From: an uncultured Lactobacillus sp.
Lineage (GTDB): Bacteria; Bacillota; Bacilli; Lactobacillales; Lactobacillaceae
Reading direction: 5' to 3'
DNA: 62,132 bases
Assembly (NCBI RefSeq): GCF_945290125.1
Contig: NZ_CALYQV010000004.1
Location: 1-62,132 of the forward strand
The translations under genes and the position numbers were made by a program. Below the pieces are notes generated by a model, which saw only the letters and a list, made by a program, of their open reading frames with translations, was not told the DNA's origin and ran no database searches. This document shows, in pieces, positions 1 to 8,134 of this stretch (position 1 is its first letter; every line of letters starts with the position of its first letter).

Positions 1-60
1 TAATGGATCGCACGTAAGATTCCGGTTCTTAAAATCTGAGTTCGACTCTCAGGGGACCCA
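1..60 (+). tRNA. tRNA-Arg (anticodon CCG), 3' part only
   Basis: The window opens inside a tRNA gene. An anticodon stem TAAGA/TCTTA encloses the loop TTCCGGT, giving anticodon CCG (arginine, codon CGG). It is followed by a T arm CTGAG-TTCGACT-CTCAG (36-52), the 3' acceptor strand GGGACCC (53-59) and discriminator A60. CCA is not encoded. The 5' acceptor strand and most of the D arm lie outside the window. Confidence 0.9.
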
Positions 61-134
61 TTGAATTTAGGATAAAATGTGTTATTTAATGTTTCTATTT
101 ATTTTCATTCTTACTTTAAAGATGCTTACAGTTA

Positions 135-180
135 AAAAGCTGATAAACTTCATTATAAGACCAGAAGTTTATCAGCTTTT
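135..180. terminator. bidirectional rho-independent terminator
   Basis: Perfect 17-bp inverted repeat (135-151 and 164-180) with a 12-nt loop. A/T runs on both sides let it end transcription of the tRNA (plus) and of the GH28/PTS operon (minus). Confidence 0.85.
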
Positions 181-225
181 CACTTTCCTATTAATTTAGT
201 AATATTTAATTAAAGACAAAATTTT

Positions 226-1390
226 TTATATCTGAAAATTCAAAGTGACTTCATTAAAACAAATTTTTTGGCCATACTTATCAATTTGAAAAGTGTCTAA
301 GTTTAAGCAGTTTTCAAACTTAATATGAACATTATCACTAATTTTGAATCCCTTTAAATCCCTTAGTAAGCAATTATAAAAACTAATATTTATTTTTTTC
401 CGCCAATGATATGGGACAGCTGTTTCATGTTTTCAATTTGACAATTTTCAAAAACCAATTCTTTTAGTTGCCTATTATTTTCTAGTTCTTTTTCCGAAGC
501 AGGGTAATATCTAACTAGACTTCTACATTTTTGAATAGACATATCATGAAAAACAATTTTTGAACTATCTAATTCAAGAGGATCAGTAGTTAAAGAATAA
601 AATATAAAGAAATCATGTGTAAAATAAGTTTTTAAATGTCTATAAGGATATTCCCCTGGTCCAATTACAGCACAATTATTTATCTGAAAATTAGTTCCAC
701 CACAACGAAAAGTATTACAACTGGTATTAAGCCAGCAATTACTAATTTTAAATCTTGGATTTCATACCCCGCAATACAATCATCACCAGTGTTAAGCAAA
801 CAGTGTTCAATTTTAATATTTCTCGAATAATGTAAATTAAAACCATCATGACCAGCATTAATCTTTACATGTTGAATATTTACATTATTACAACCAATAA
901 TAGCATGTGACCAATTTGCGCTATTAATAACTTCATATCCTTCCAGCTTTAAGTTTTTAACATTAGAAAATGTTAATCCCATTTGTCCACGAAAATGTTC
1001 TTCACCATTAGGATCAAAAATATTATTGCCATCTATAAGTGAATCCTTTTCGCCGCAAATCGTTATATTTTCTGCGTTATAAGCACAAAAAATTGCTTTA
1101 AAATAATGTTCGGGAAGGTTCCAAAGCCGAATCATATGCTTATCATTTACATACTGAATTTTAGTTTTTTCATTGAAATCCGTAAAGTCAGAAATAGAAT
1201 TATAAGCTAGTATTCGACAGCCTGCCTTTAAACTTAACTTTGTATTACTATAAATTCTTAAAGATCCAGTTTTATATATGCCAGGATTAAAAATTAGTTC
1301 AATATTACTACCATTTTTAGCTTTATCTAAAATTTTTTGTATACTTACAGTCATATTCTGGCCATTAGAATTTATTTCGTATTTACTCAT
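226..1390 (-). pseudogene. GH28 glycoside hydrolase (polygalacturonase-like), two frameshifts
   Basis: Glycoside hydrolase family 28, the right-handed beta-helix enzymes that hydrolyse galacturonan or rhamnogalacturonan. The first frame, from an ATG at 1390, shows beta-helix repeats and the catalytic stretch NTGDDC. After the T run 746-749 the family sequence continues in another frame (NTFRCGG near 700), and after the T run 393-399 in a third frame, ending at 226. Losing one base in each run explains both jumps. Restoring both gives exactly 389 codons, a normal GH28 size. There is no signal peptide, so an intact enzyme would act in the cytoplasm on imported oligosaccharides. It is last in the PTS operon and its ATG overlaps the EIIA stop by 8 nt. 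The broken protein would end soon after its DD motif and is unlikely to work. Sequencing error in A/T runs is the alternative. Confidence 0.85.
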
Positions 1391-1808
1391 CGTCGTCATT
1401 ATCATTCACCTTAAAATCATTTACGTAAATTATTGCTTTCTTAGCTTCTTCAATATGTTTTTTTATATCCGAATCAGTTAAATATCCCTTTTTAGGGTCT
1501 AATACAAAGCTCATTATTAGCGGTAAATTCATACCCGTAATTAAATGAATATGTAAACTCATATAAGGCATAAATGCCTGATTAACACTTCCCGCCAAAA
1601 TGTCAGTAAAAACAAATATTTCATCTTGATTGTGAACATTCGACATTAATTTTTGTACATCTTTTTCAATTGATACATTGTTTATATAACCATTTAGGTA
1701 TTTTATAGAACAACCACTATTAATAATATATTTTAATGTGTCGGTCATTCCTTCAGCTAAACGATGATGAGAAGCAATTATTATCGTTCTTTGCATAGTA
1801 TTTCTCAT
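1383..1808 (-). CDS. PTS mannose-family EIIA
   Basis: Cytoplasmic EIIA of the mannose/fructose/sorbose PTS family (141 aa), which passes phosphate from HPr to EIIB. The phospho-acceptor is most likely His14 in IIIASHHRLAEGM, and the family's DILAGS segment follows near residues 68-73. The usual start would be Met1 at 1808 or Met5 at 1796. There is no strong ribosome site, but the true EIID stop (1812) is only a few bases upstream, which suggests translational coupling. The stop overlaps the GH28 start. The reading frame is intact although the genes on both sides (GH28, EIID) are broken. Confidence 0.85.
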   Translation of the reverse strand: MRNTMQRTIIIASHHRLAEGMTDTLKYIINSGCSIKYLNGYINNVSIEKDVQKLMSNVHNQDEIFVFTDILAGSVNQAFMPYMSLHIHLITGMNLPLIMSFVLDPKKGYLTDSDIKKHIEEAKKAIIYVNDFKVNDNDDDE

Positions 1809-1811
1809 TTT

Positions 1812-2611
1812 TCAGGCTTTAAAAACACCAAAGTATGTGCCTATAAGAGCCAGTAGGATCACCAAAAAAATCACTCTGGTCGCTGTCCACTTCTTATTAT
1901 TCAAAAGTTTATAAACGATAAAGGTCAACAATGCTGGTAGTAATGCAGGCATTATTTATCCAAAACACCAGTTTGTAAAGCCAAGTTAACCTTACCCATT
2001 TGAAAAGTAAGAGAAGTTGAAACTTTTACAACCGTAGCTACTAAAGAGCAAATAACGGTTAATCCCATAATTGATGCAGCTTCAGTAAAGATATTTAATT
2101 TAGTGCCTAAATTATCTATTAATTTTGTTCCAGATGTGTAGCCTACATCATAAAACCAGTATTTTAAAATATAAAGTAAAATATTGACGGTAAGCCACAC
2201 AATTGCACCTAATGGATTGCCTTGCAAAGCCATGTAGCCAGAAAGAGACCCCATAATTGTTGGCCATAAAACCCAGAATATAGTATCTCCGATTCCTGCA
2301 TGAGGACCCATCATACTTGTCTTAAATGACTGAATGGTTTCGGCAGCTTTTAGACCATCCTTTTCTTCCATTGCTACAACCGCACCTAATAGAAGATTTC
2401 CCATGATTGGAGTCGTATTAAAATATCTAAAATGGTTAGTTAAAGCTTTTTCATATTCATCATCATTAGGATATATTTTTCTAAGCAAGGGGGCTAAAGA
2501 AATTGCTACACCTAGTCCCTCTTGTGTTTCGTAATTAAACATATTTACGCAAAACCAGTTCCATCGCCAACATGCTCTTCTCAAATCATTTTTCGTTACT
2601 TTATACTTCAT
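1812..2611 (-). pseudogene. PTS mannose-family EIID, 3'-frameshifted
   Basis: Membrane subunit EIID. From the ATG at 2611 the frame gives 219 residues with a typical EIID start (TKNDLRRACWRWNW) and a Gly/Pro-rich core (MMGPHAGIGDTIFWV), then stops at 1952. The missing C-terminus is present one frame over: from IMPALLPALLTF it runs through a last membrane helix to a stop at 1812 (46 codons from an ATG at 1952). One lost A in GATAAATAATG (around 1954-1958) accounts for it. Repair gives 267 codons, the usual family size. The truncated protein lacks the final transmembrane helix that follows the LLP motif in EIID proteins. No clear ribosome site precedes 2611. I read this as a real lesion or a homopolymer error. 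Confidence 0.82.
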
Positions 2612-2635
2612 ATTTGATGGATTTAAATCAATTTT

Positions 2636-3421
2636 TTATTCATCATAATCGTCTCCTTCCTCACCGTTGGTAGCTACATTTTTATTCTTAATATCATTTT
2701 TACTCTCTTTTACATAGTAAATATAGCCAAATGCTAGTCCCATAATAGCTATTCCTAAGACAGGTACTTTCATATATGCAGCAATAACAAAACCTATCAT
2801 AACGTACGGTAAAAACTTTTTAATAGGCATATAATGCAGTAGCATTGCAATACCACCAACTGGTAACATGCCACCTGCCACTGTTAAACCATCAGTTACC
2901 CATTTTGGAATAACCTTAAGAATCAAATCGACAATGGTGGGGCCAGAAAATACAATTAATGCAGTTGGTAAAGCTGTTTGCAAAAAAAACAAGGTTGGAC
3001 CTAAATAAGATAGTTTTCTCATCTTATTCCATTTGTGTTCCGCGTTAAGTCTCTCAATATAATGAATTAAGAAATTATTAATAATTCTACATACGACTTC
3101 CAGTTGAATACCTAATAAACCTACTGGAATACCTACTGCAATGGCAGATTTAATTCCCGTACCAGTTCTGATGGCAATAAAAGCACCAATAATAGTGGCA
3201 AGTCCATAATTAGGAGCTGAAGCACCACCAAGAGCTGCTACTCCCAACATCATTAGTTGAAATGTACCGGCTATCACTAAGGCAGTTTGTAAATCTCCCA
3301 TTATAAATCCTGTTATCATACCAACAATCACTGGAAACCAAGACATAATTACTGGCCCATCTTCATCTACAGTCATATATCCTGCTAAAATAATAATTAG
3401 AATATCTTGTACTAATTGCAT
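2636..3421 (-). CDS. PTS mannose-family EIIC
   Basis: Integral membrane EIIC (261 aa), which with EIID forms the sugar channel of mannose-family PTS systems. It has many hydrophobic helices and the family segments GDLQTALVIAGTFQLMMLG (about residues 42-60) and GGASAPNYGLATIIGAF (65-81). The C-terminus is an acidic, Asn-rich tail (from about 240). The frame is intact. It lies 13 nt after EIIB and 24 nt before EIID. The substrate cannot be read from sequence; linkage to GH28 suggests a galacturonide or similar uronic or pectic oligosaccharide. Confidence 0.88.
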   Translation of the reverse strand: MQLVQDILIIILAGYMTVDEDGPVIMSWFPVIVGMITGFIMGDLQTALVIAGTFQLMMLGVAALGGASAPNYGLATIIGAFIAIRTGTGIKSAIAVGIPVGLLGIQLEVVCRIINNFLIHYIERLNAEHKWNKMRKLSYLGPTLFFLQTALPTALIVFSGPTIVDLILKVIPKWVTDGLTVAGGMLPVGGIAMLLHYMPIKKFLPYVMIGFVIAAYMKVPVLGIAIMGLAFGYIYYVKESKNDIKNKNVATNGEEGDDYDE

Positions 3422-3434
3422 TTCAATTTACTTC

Positions 3435-3902
3435 CTAAGCTATATATTCTTTTTCTGGGTCAGTAGGAACATATTGAATTACTACTGGAATTCCCATATT
3501 CTTTAACGTCATTAAATCCTGCTTTTCTTTTGCATTAAGAAAAACAAATTTTGAAATTGGTTTTCTCCCATTTTCATCAAAGAGTATGCCTAAATCAATT
3601 TTGGGAATTTTAATGCCAGCTTTCACAAGTTGAATTAAAACTTCGGGTTCTTTTACCAATATAAAAACTCGTTGTTCATCATACTTGCCAATACCAAAAT
3701 TATGTATGGCTTTTTTAGTATTAATAATAGACATTCCTGTCCCAGCTGGTTTTGTCATTCTCATGTTGGATTTAATAGATTCATTTTTGCTTAACTCATC
3801 ATCAACAACCATGAAGCGCTTTATTTTTAAATATTGTGCCCACTGATTAACAATTAATCCATGAATTAATCGTTGATCAATTCTTGCTAAAACAACAGTC
3901 AT
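3435..3902 (-). CDS. PTS mannose-family EIIB
   Basis: Cytoplasmic EIIB (155 aa) that phosphorylates the incoming sugar. The N-terminal motif ARIDQRLIHG carries the phospho-His (His14). The family usually has HGQ after it; here it is HGL. The start ATG at 3902 has a strong ribosome site (AGGAGG, complement of 3911-3916), so this is the first gene of the operon EIIB-EIIC-EIID-EIIA-GH28, divergent from the AraC-type regulator. Confidence 0.9.
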   Translation of the reverse strand: MTVVLARIDQRLIHGLIVNQWAQYLKIKRFMVVDDELSKNESIKSNMRMTKPAGTGMSIINTKKAIHNFGIGKYDEQRVFILVKEPEVLIQLVKAGIKIPKIDLGILFDENGRKPISKFVFLNAKEKQDLMTLKNMGIPVVIQYVPTDPEKEYIA

Positions 3903-4016
3903 TCTACATACCTCCTATATTAAATGAATATTTTTATATTTAGGCATAGAAAGACACTTTCAAAAAAATAATTTTTTGAATTTTTAATTTATCTTTTCGC
4001 TATTTAATGCCCTTTA

Positions 4017-4032
4017 CACTATTATATTAGTG
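4017..4032. promoter_or_regulatory. inverted repeat over a minus-strand -10 box, possible operator
   Basis: CACTA-N6-TAGTG lies in the divergent EIIB/AraC intergenic region and contains TATAAT on the minus strand. A binding site for the AraC-type protein over the PTS promoter would fit. No good -35 box is visible, so this is tentative. Confidence 0.3.
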
Positions 4033-4100
4033 CCTAAGTATCTTTTTTTTAACCACTTAATTAGTAGAAAAAGTGTTAAAATCTTTCATAGGAGAACATT

Positions 4101-5069
4101 ATGAATTACTTAATTAATATTAATAAGCCTATTTTAAATATTTGGACTAAAGAATTTATTAAAGAAGAAGGATCTGTATGGGTTCATCCAAGTCAACAAC
4201 ACTCCCAAGATTTTGAACTCACAATTCTTAAGAAGGGTAATTTAAATTTAAGTTTAAATGGAAAACCTTTAATATTAAATTAAGGTGAAGCATTACTTAT
4301 ACCGCCGTTTGCACACTTAATGGGAATTAAATCAACCTATGCAGCAATTTCTCTATATTGGACACATTTTTTTGCAGAATATAAAAATCTAAAAGATAAT
4401 GATTCTTTATCAAGACAAATTATATCTGGCAAAAAGCAATACATTTTAGATAATTATGCAGTTATCCCAGATCATTTTATTCTCCATAATCCAACTCAAA
4501 TTTATCTCCTTTTTAATCAACTCGTTAACATCACTGCAAAGAAGAGAAAAATAAATAGAGGAAATGATTTATTTTTGTCTTATTTATTAACTGCTATTAG
4601 CAATGATTATTTAGAAAATATTAGTAAAACTGAAGAAAAAAAGAACATTAATATTATCTCTGAGTGGATTAAAGTTAATATTTCACCACATTTAACTGTT
4701 AAAAAAGTTGCTCAAAAATTTGGTCTTAATTCCAATTACTTAAGTCGAGCTTTTAAAAAGGAAACAAATATACCTTTAAAATCATACATTATTAATATGA
4801 AACTTGACTTTGCTAAATACTTATTAAGAACAACTTATCTTTCTGTTTCCGAGATAAGCTACAAATCATATTTTTCCGATACAAAGTTATTCTTTCATAC
4901 TTTTAAAAAAAGAGTAGGTATAACTCCATCTCAATATAGAAAGCTTACTAATTCAACTAAATATAACAGTAATTTTGTAGATCAAAAGATGCCTTTGCCA
5001 TCTGAATTCGGGACAATAGCCATTCGCAAACTAATTAATGAAATTGTTGAAGAAAATAAAAATGCATGA
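4101..5069 (+). pseudogene. AraC-family regulator with internal TAA
   Basis: AraC/XylS-type transcription factor with an N-terminal cupin-like sensor half and a C-terminal double helix-turn-helix (about residues 220-310, including VAQKFGLNSNYLSRAFKKE and SYFSDTKLFFHTFKKRVG). The start at 4101 has AGGAGA 6 nt upstream. The frame is open for 60 codons, meets TAA at 4281-4283, and then continues in the same frame with typical family sequence (GEALLIPPFAHL) to 5069. Without that stop the protein would be 322 aa, normal for the family. The usual residue at this spot is not known, but CAA (Gln) to TAA is a single C-to-T change. It is divergent from the PTS/GH28 operon and so probably its activator. 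A restart at ATG 4320 would lack most of the sensor. Confidence 0.85.
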
Positions 5070-5110
5070 ATGTTTATAATTCGAACTAAAATAAAAAGTT
5101 ATTGAATTTA

Positions 5111-5147
5111 AAAAACCATTCTAACAATTCTTGTTAGAATGGTTTTT
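5111..5147. terminator. bidirectional terminator
   Basis: Perfect 17-bp stem with a 3-nt loop (5111-5127 / 5131-5147) and T runs in both directions. It separates the AraC pseudogene (plus) from the carbamoyltransferase (minus). Confidence 0.9.
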
Positions 5148-5176
5148 GTATATTTTTTCCAATAAAATTAAGGTTT

Positions 5177-6196
5177 TTATAAAAGAAAATAAGATAAATC
5201 TCTTTGAAACTCATTATCAATCTGGTTCGAAAAATCTTCTTTAGCTAATTTATCTTTAAGCAGATAAGTAAATATTGCTCTCATTGCCGTCTTTTTGTTT
5301 GCAGCTTGTTGCCAGACAATTGAGTTTTCACCCTCAAGCACAGAAGCTGTCACTTCTTCACCTCTGCTTGCAGGTAAACAATGCATAAATTTAACGGTAG
5401 GGTTGTGTGTTTTAGCCAGCATTTTTTCGTTAACCTGGTACTTAGGATAAAATATTTTCATATACTCTGTTTGATCAAGCTCTTGATCATATAGGCCGTA
5501 CCAAACATCCGTATAAATAAAATCAGCATTTTCTAAGACTTTTTCATCTTCAGATAGAGTAATTGAACCACCATTTTGCTGAGCTATTTTTTCTGCTTTT
5601 CGCAATATTTTTGGAGATAATTGCTTTTCTTTAGGACCATATTGGACAAATTGCATTCCCATTTGAGCACACAAAAATAATGCTGAAACAGTAATTTGGG
5701 TTGCATCCCCTACAAAAACCAACTTCACATCGGAAATTTTCTTACCCTCAGGTAAAAATTCTTTAATCGTAATTAAATCTCCCAGTGCCTGAGTAGGATG
5801 ATCATTATCACTCATAAAATTAACAACAGGAGCCGGCGAATTTTGCGCAATCGTAACAATATCGTCATGACTAGCGGTTCTCACACCAATAATATCGACC
5901 AAGTCGCCTAAAGCATGACTAGTATCTACTAAGCCCTCGTGACCATTCTCTCCTAGTTGTATCTGCCCTGGAGCTAAATACAAAGCATGTCCTCCTAATT
6001 CAGTCATTGCAGTTTCGGCAGAGCAGCGTGTTCTTGTAGATACCTGATCAAAAATCATTCCTAAACTCTTACCTCTTAATAGCGGCGGGTAATAACCATG
6101 ATTAATAGCTTTTTTAATTTTTATACCTAAATCAGCTAAAAATTTCATTTCGTCTCTTGAAAAGCCACAAGTATCAATAAAGTCTCTTTTAACCAA
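5177..6196 (-). CDS. ptcA: putrescine carbamoyltransferase-type protein
   Basis: Aspartate/ornithine carbamoyltransferase superfamily, 339 aa, cytoplasmic. Carbamoyl-phosphate motifs are STRTR (about 53-57), HPTQALGD (133-140) and HCLPASRG (about 273-280). The ornithine enzymes carry an SMG loop after DVW; here the sequence is DVWYGLY, as in putrescine carbamoyltransferase of agmatine deiminase pathways, and the N-terminal part (GYYPPLLRGKSLGMIF, APGQIQLG) also matches that subfamily. It catalyses N-carbamoylputrescine + phosphate to putrescine + carbamoyl phosphate. The start is a TTG at 6196 with AGGAGG 6 nt upstream. No agmatine deiminase, antiporter or carbamate kinase lies next to it, so the physiological substrate is open. 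Confidence 0.8.
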   Translation of the reverse strand: MVKRDFIDTCGFSRDEMKFLADLGIKIKKAINHGYYPPLLRGKSLGMIFDQVSTRTRCSAETAMTELGGHALYLAPGQIQLGENGHEGLVDTSHALGDLVDIIGVRTASHDDIVTIAQNSPAPVVNFMSDNDHPTQALGDLITIKEFLPEGKKISDVKLVFVGDATQITVSALFLCAQMGMQFVQYGPKEKQLSPKILRKAEKIAQQNGGSITLSEDEKVLENADFIYTDVWYGLYDQELDQTEYMKIFYPKYQVNEKMLAKTHNPTVKFMHCLPASRGEEVTASVLEGENSIVWQQAANKKTAMRAIFTYLLKDKLAKEDFSNQIDNEFQRDLSYFLL

Positions 6197-6336
6197 AAAA
6201 TCCTCCTTTTAGTATTCTCTATTTTTCTTGTCGCGTACCATAATACAGAAAGCAAATTTATTTGAAAAACAATTACATTCAAATATAGAAAGTCTTAAAT
6301 ATTTTAGGAATAAAAGTCTTACTAAAATAAAAATAG

Positions 6337-6356
6337 CCACTGAAAAATTTCAGTGA
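6337..6356 (-). terminator. terminator of the 6441 surface-protein gene
   Basis: 8-bp stem CACTGAAA/TTTCAGTG (6338-6355). On the minus strand it is followed by GGC and a T-rich tract (TATTTTTATTTT). Confidence 0.75.
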
Positions 6357-6440
6357 CTTATATAATTTATTTAATTGCCAATTCGAATTTTATCAGTTGT
6401 CAAAAACTCTTATGATTAACAAACTGCTTAAAATAATTTT

Positions 6441-7967
6441 TTAATTTGTATTACCAGCTGTTAATTCTCCACGCTGGGCAAATTCAACGTAAAGCTTGTT
6501 ACCAGATGAGGACAAGCCTTCAATTTCACGCCTTACATGAAGATGATGGGTACTCTTATATGTTCCATCTTCATCAACTTTAAAGATATAGTCATTAAAA
6601 CCGATATAAAATTGGTTATGATTTTGATCGTAGGTAAACCCTTGAACTGGTGAACCATTGCTTACAAAGTTACCTTTAGTAGCTCCTACCTCAACGGGAG
6701 TCCAGGAATCACCGTTGCGAGTTACTTTCCAATATTCATAATAGCCGTTTCCGCCATTATGGAATAGACAATACATTGTATTGTCACCAGCAAACGTAGC
6801 ATTATGAATATATCTAGGACTACCATAGTTAGAAATCCTAAAGGTCCAGATTTGATTAATCTTCATGTCTGATTTACGTATTTGCAAAATTTCCTCAGAA
6901 GCATTTGAATTGCTAGAAGTATTGTTATTAGCAATAACGTAAATGTATGCAGAAGATGATCCTATTGCTTGACCATGGCCTAATTTAATATAAGGACTAA
7001 CTTTAATATGAGAGGCATATTTCTTAAATGTTGACCATCTCAATGTTTGTAAATTTTGCGCCTTGAATTTATTAATATGTTTTAAATTATAAGAAACTAA
7101 ATGACCGTTTTGTGCACTACTTGAATTAAATAGAGCAACCGTAAAGTTTGAACCATTCACGGTTATGCCCTCGGGAATTACGCCTACTTGTCCCATCTTA
7201 TCACCAGATTGATTGTAGCCCAGACTGACAAAACGAGGCTGGAACAGCTTGGTTTTTAAAGTTAACCCATTAGCTTTAAACGTGTTAGATCTTGTTTCGG
7301 AAGTATAATGATGCGCTGCGTTCCAGTTTCTGGAAGAAGACTTGGAACTACCTTTCCAAGTTGAGACTTCCTTTGGTCCGTTCATAGGTTTTTTATCAGC
7401 TCTTGCTATACCTTCGTTCTTATCTGAACGAACAGTCACATCGACTGTAGCTTTAGCCTTACCATAACTATAATCAACAGTGGTCTTACCAGGGGTGCCA
7501 GAATTAATCTTTGACTTAGAAACTGTTACCTTGCTTGTGCCTACAGCTGTACCAGCACTATTAGTCACATAATTGATAGCATCCTTAGTATTAAACGAAT
7601 ATTGATTATTTTGTACTAAGCTTACTTTCTTCGCTACAGAAATCTTATTTCTGGCAAAAAAGTTCTGATTAACCCAGCCGACCGTGCGCCCGTCAACAAT
7701 TATCTTCCAAAACTTGCCTTTCCTAGTGGCCATTGACTGTTTAGACTGAATTTGTGCGTGCTTGAAATATTTAGTCGATGTAAACTTGCCAGATGGCCCC
7801 ATTTTTGAAGCATAATGATAAACTGCATAATTACCATTACCTGCTATCTTGGTTACTGCCTTATGATAGCTTTTAGCAGATATATATGAACTGTTACTCC
7901 CAACAAATAAGCCAACTGCAGCTATTGTTCCAGCAATCAGCAACTTATTTTTAAATTTTCTTTTCAT
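6441..7967 (-). CDS. secreted surface protein with SH3/GW-like, Ig-like and propeller-like regions
   Basis: 508 aa. The N-terminus is a signal peptide (MKRKFKNK, then a hydrophobic core, cleavage near 32). Residues about 35-115 form an SH3/GW-like wall-binding unit (WKIIVDGRTVGWV). Residues about 118-185 resemble a bacterial Ig-like domain. The remaining 300 residues consist of short beta-rich repeats (GHGQAIGSSSAYIYV, PVQGFTYD, REIEGLSSSGNKLYV), which by eye resemble a beta-propeller and, distantly, the helveticin J family. No LPXTG or transmembrane anchor is seen, so attachment would be non-covalent. It is a paralogue of the protein at 10331-12040 with the same domain order. Ribosome site AAGGGG lies 11-12 nt before ATG 7967. 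Function unknown: adhesin or bacteriocin-like protein are both possible. Confidence 0.75.
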   Translation of the reverse strand: MKRKFKNKLLIAGTIAAVGLFVGSNSSYISAKSYHKAVTKIAGNGNYAVYHYASKMGPSGKFTSTKYFKHAQIQSKQSMATRKGKFWKIIVDGRTVGWVNQNFFARNKISVAKKVSLVQNNQYSFNTKDAINYVTNSAGTAVGTSKVTVSKSKINSGTPGKTTVDYSYGKAKATVDVTVRSDKNEGIARADKKPMNGPKEVSTWKGSSKSSSRNWNAAHHYTSETRSNTFKANGLTLKTKLFQPRFVSLGYNQSGDKMGQVGVIPEGITVNGSNFTVALFNSSSAQNGHLVSYNLKHINKFKAQNLQTLRWSTFKKYASHIKVSPYIKLGHGQAIGSSSAYIYVIANNNTSSNSNASEEILQIRKSDMKINQIWTFRISNYGSPRYIHNATFAGDNTMYCLFHNGGNGYYEYWKVTRNGDSWTPVEVGATKGNFVSNGSPVQGFTYDQNHNQFYIGFNDYIFKVDEDGTYKSTHHLHVRREIEGLSSSGNKLYVEFAQRGELTAGNTN

Positions 7968-8134
7968 TAAACTTACAACCCCTTCTTCTATTATATAATA
8001 ATAGTTTTACACTTTTTTAATTCATATATCAATGATTATTATTGTTATTAATTTCAAGTGACTTATTATTAGATTTTTAAAAACATTTAAGTTAAAATAA
8101 AAAAATTGTTATTTTTATATAAGGGAGCAGTTTC

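Noticed and set aside
1278-1481. 67-aa open frame on the plus strand
   Set aside because: Antisense to GH28 and EIIA with no ribosome site; low-complexity shadow frame.
1812-1952. Independent 46-aa small membrane gene
   Set aside because: It matches the missing EIID C-terminus and joins the EIID frame with one added base.
3949-3961. GAAAG-ACA-CTTTC as a cre site before EIIB
   Set aside because: It lacks the central CG and several fixed positions of the cre consensus.
4281-4283. Programmed stop-codon readthrough in the AraC-type gene
   Set aside because: The stop is TAA, the least leaky codon, with no readthrough context, and the neighbouring genes are also broken; nonsense mutation is simpler.
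5177-6196. Ornithine carbamoyltransferase (argF/arcB)
   Set aside because: DVW is followed by YGLY rather than the ornithine-binding SMG loop.
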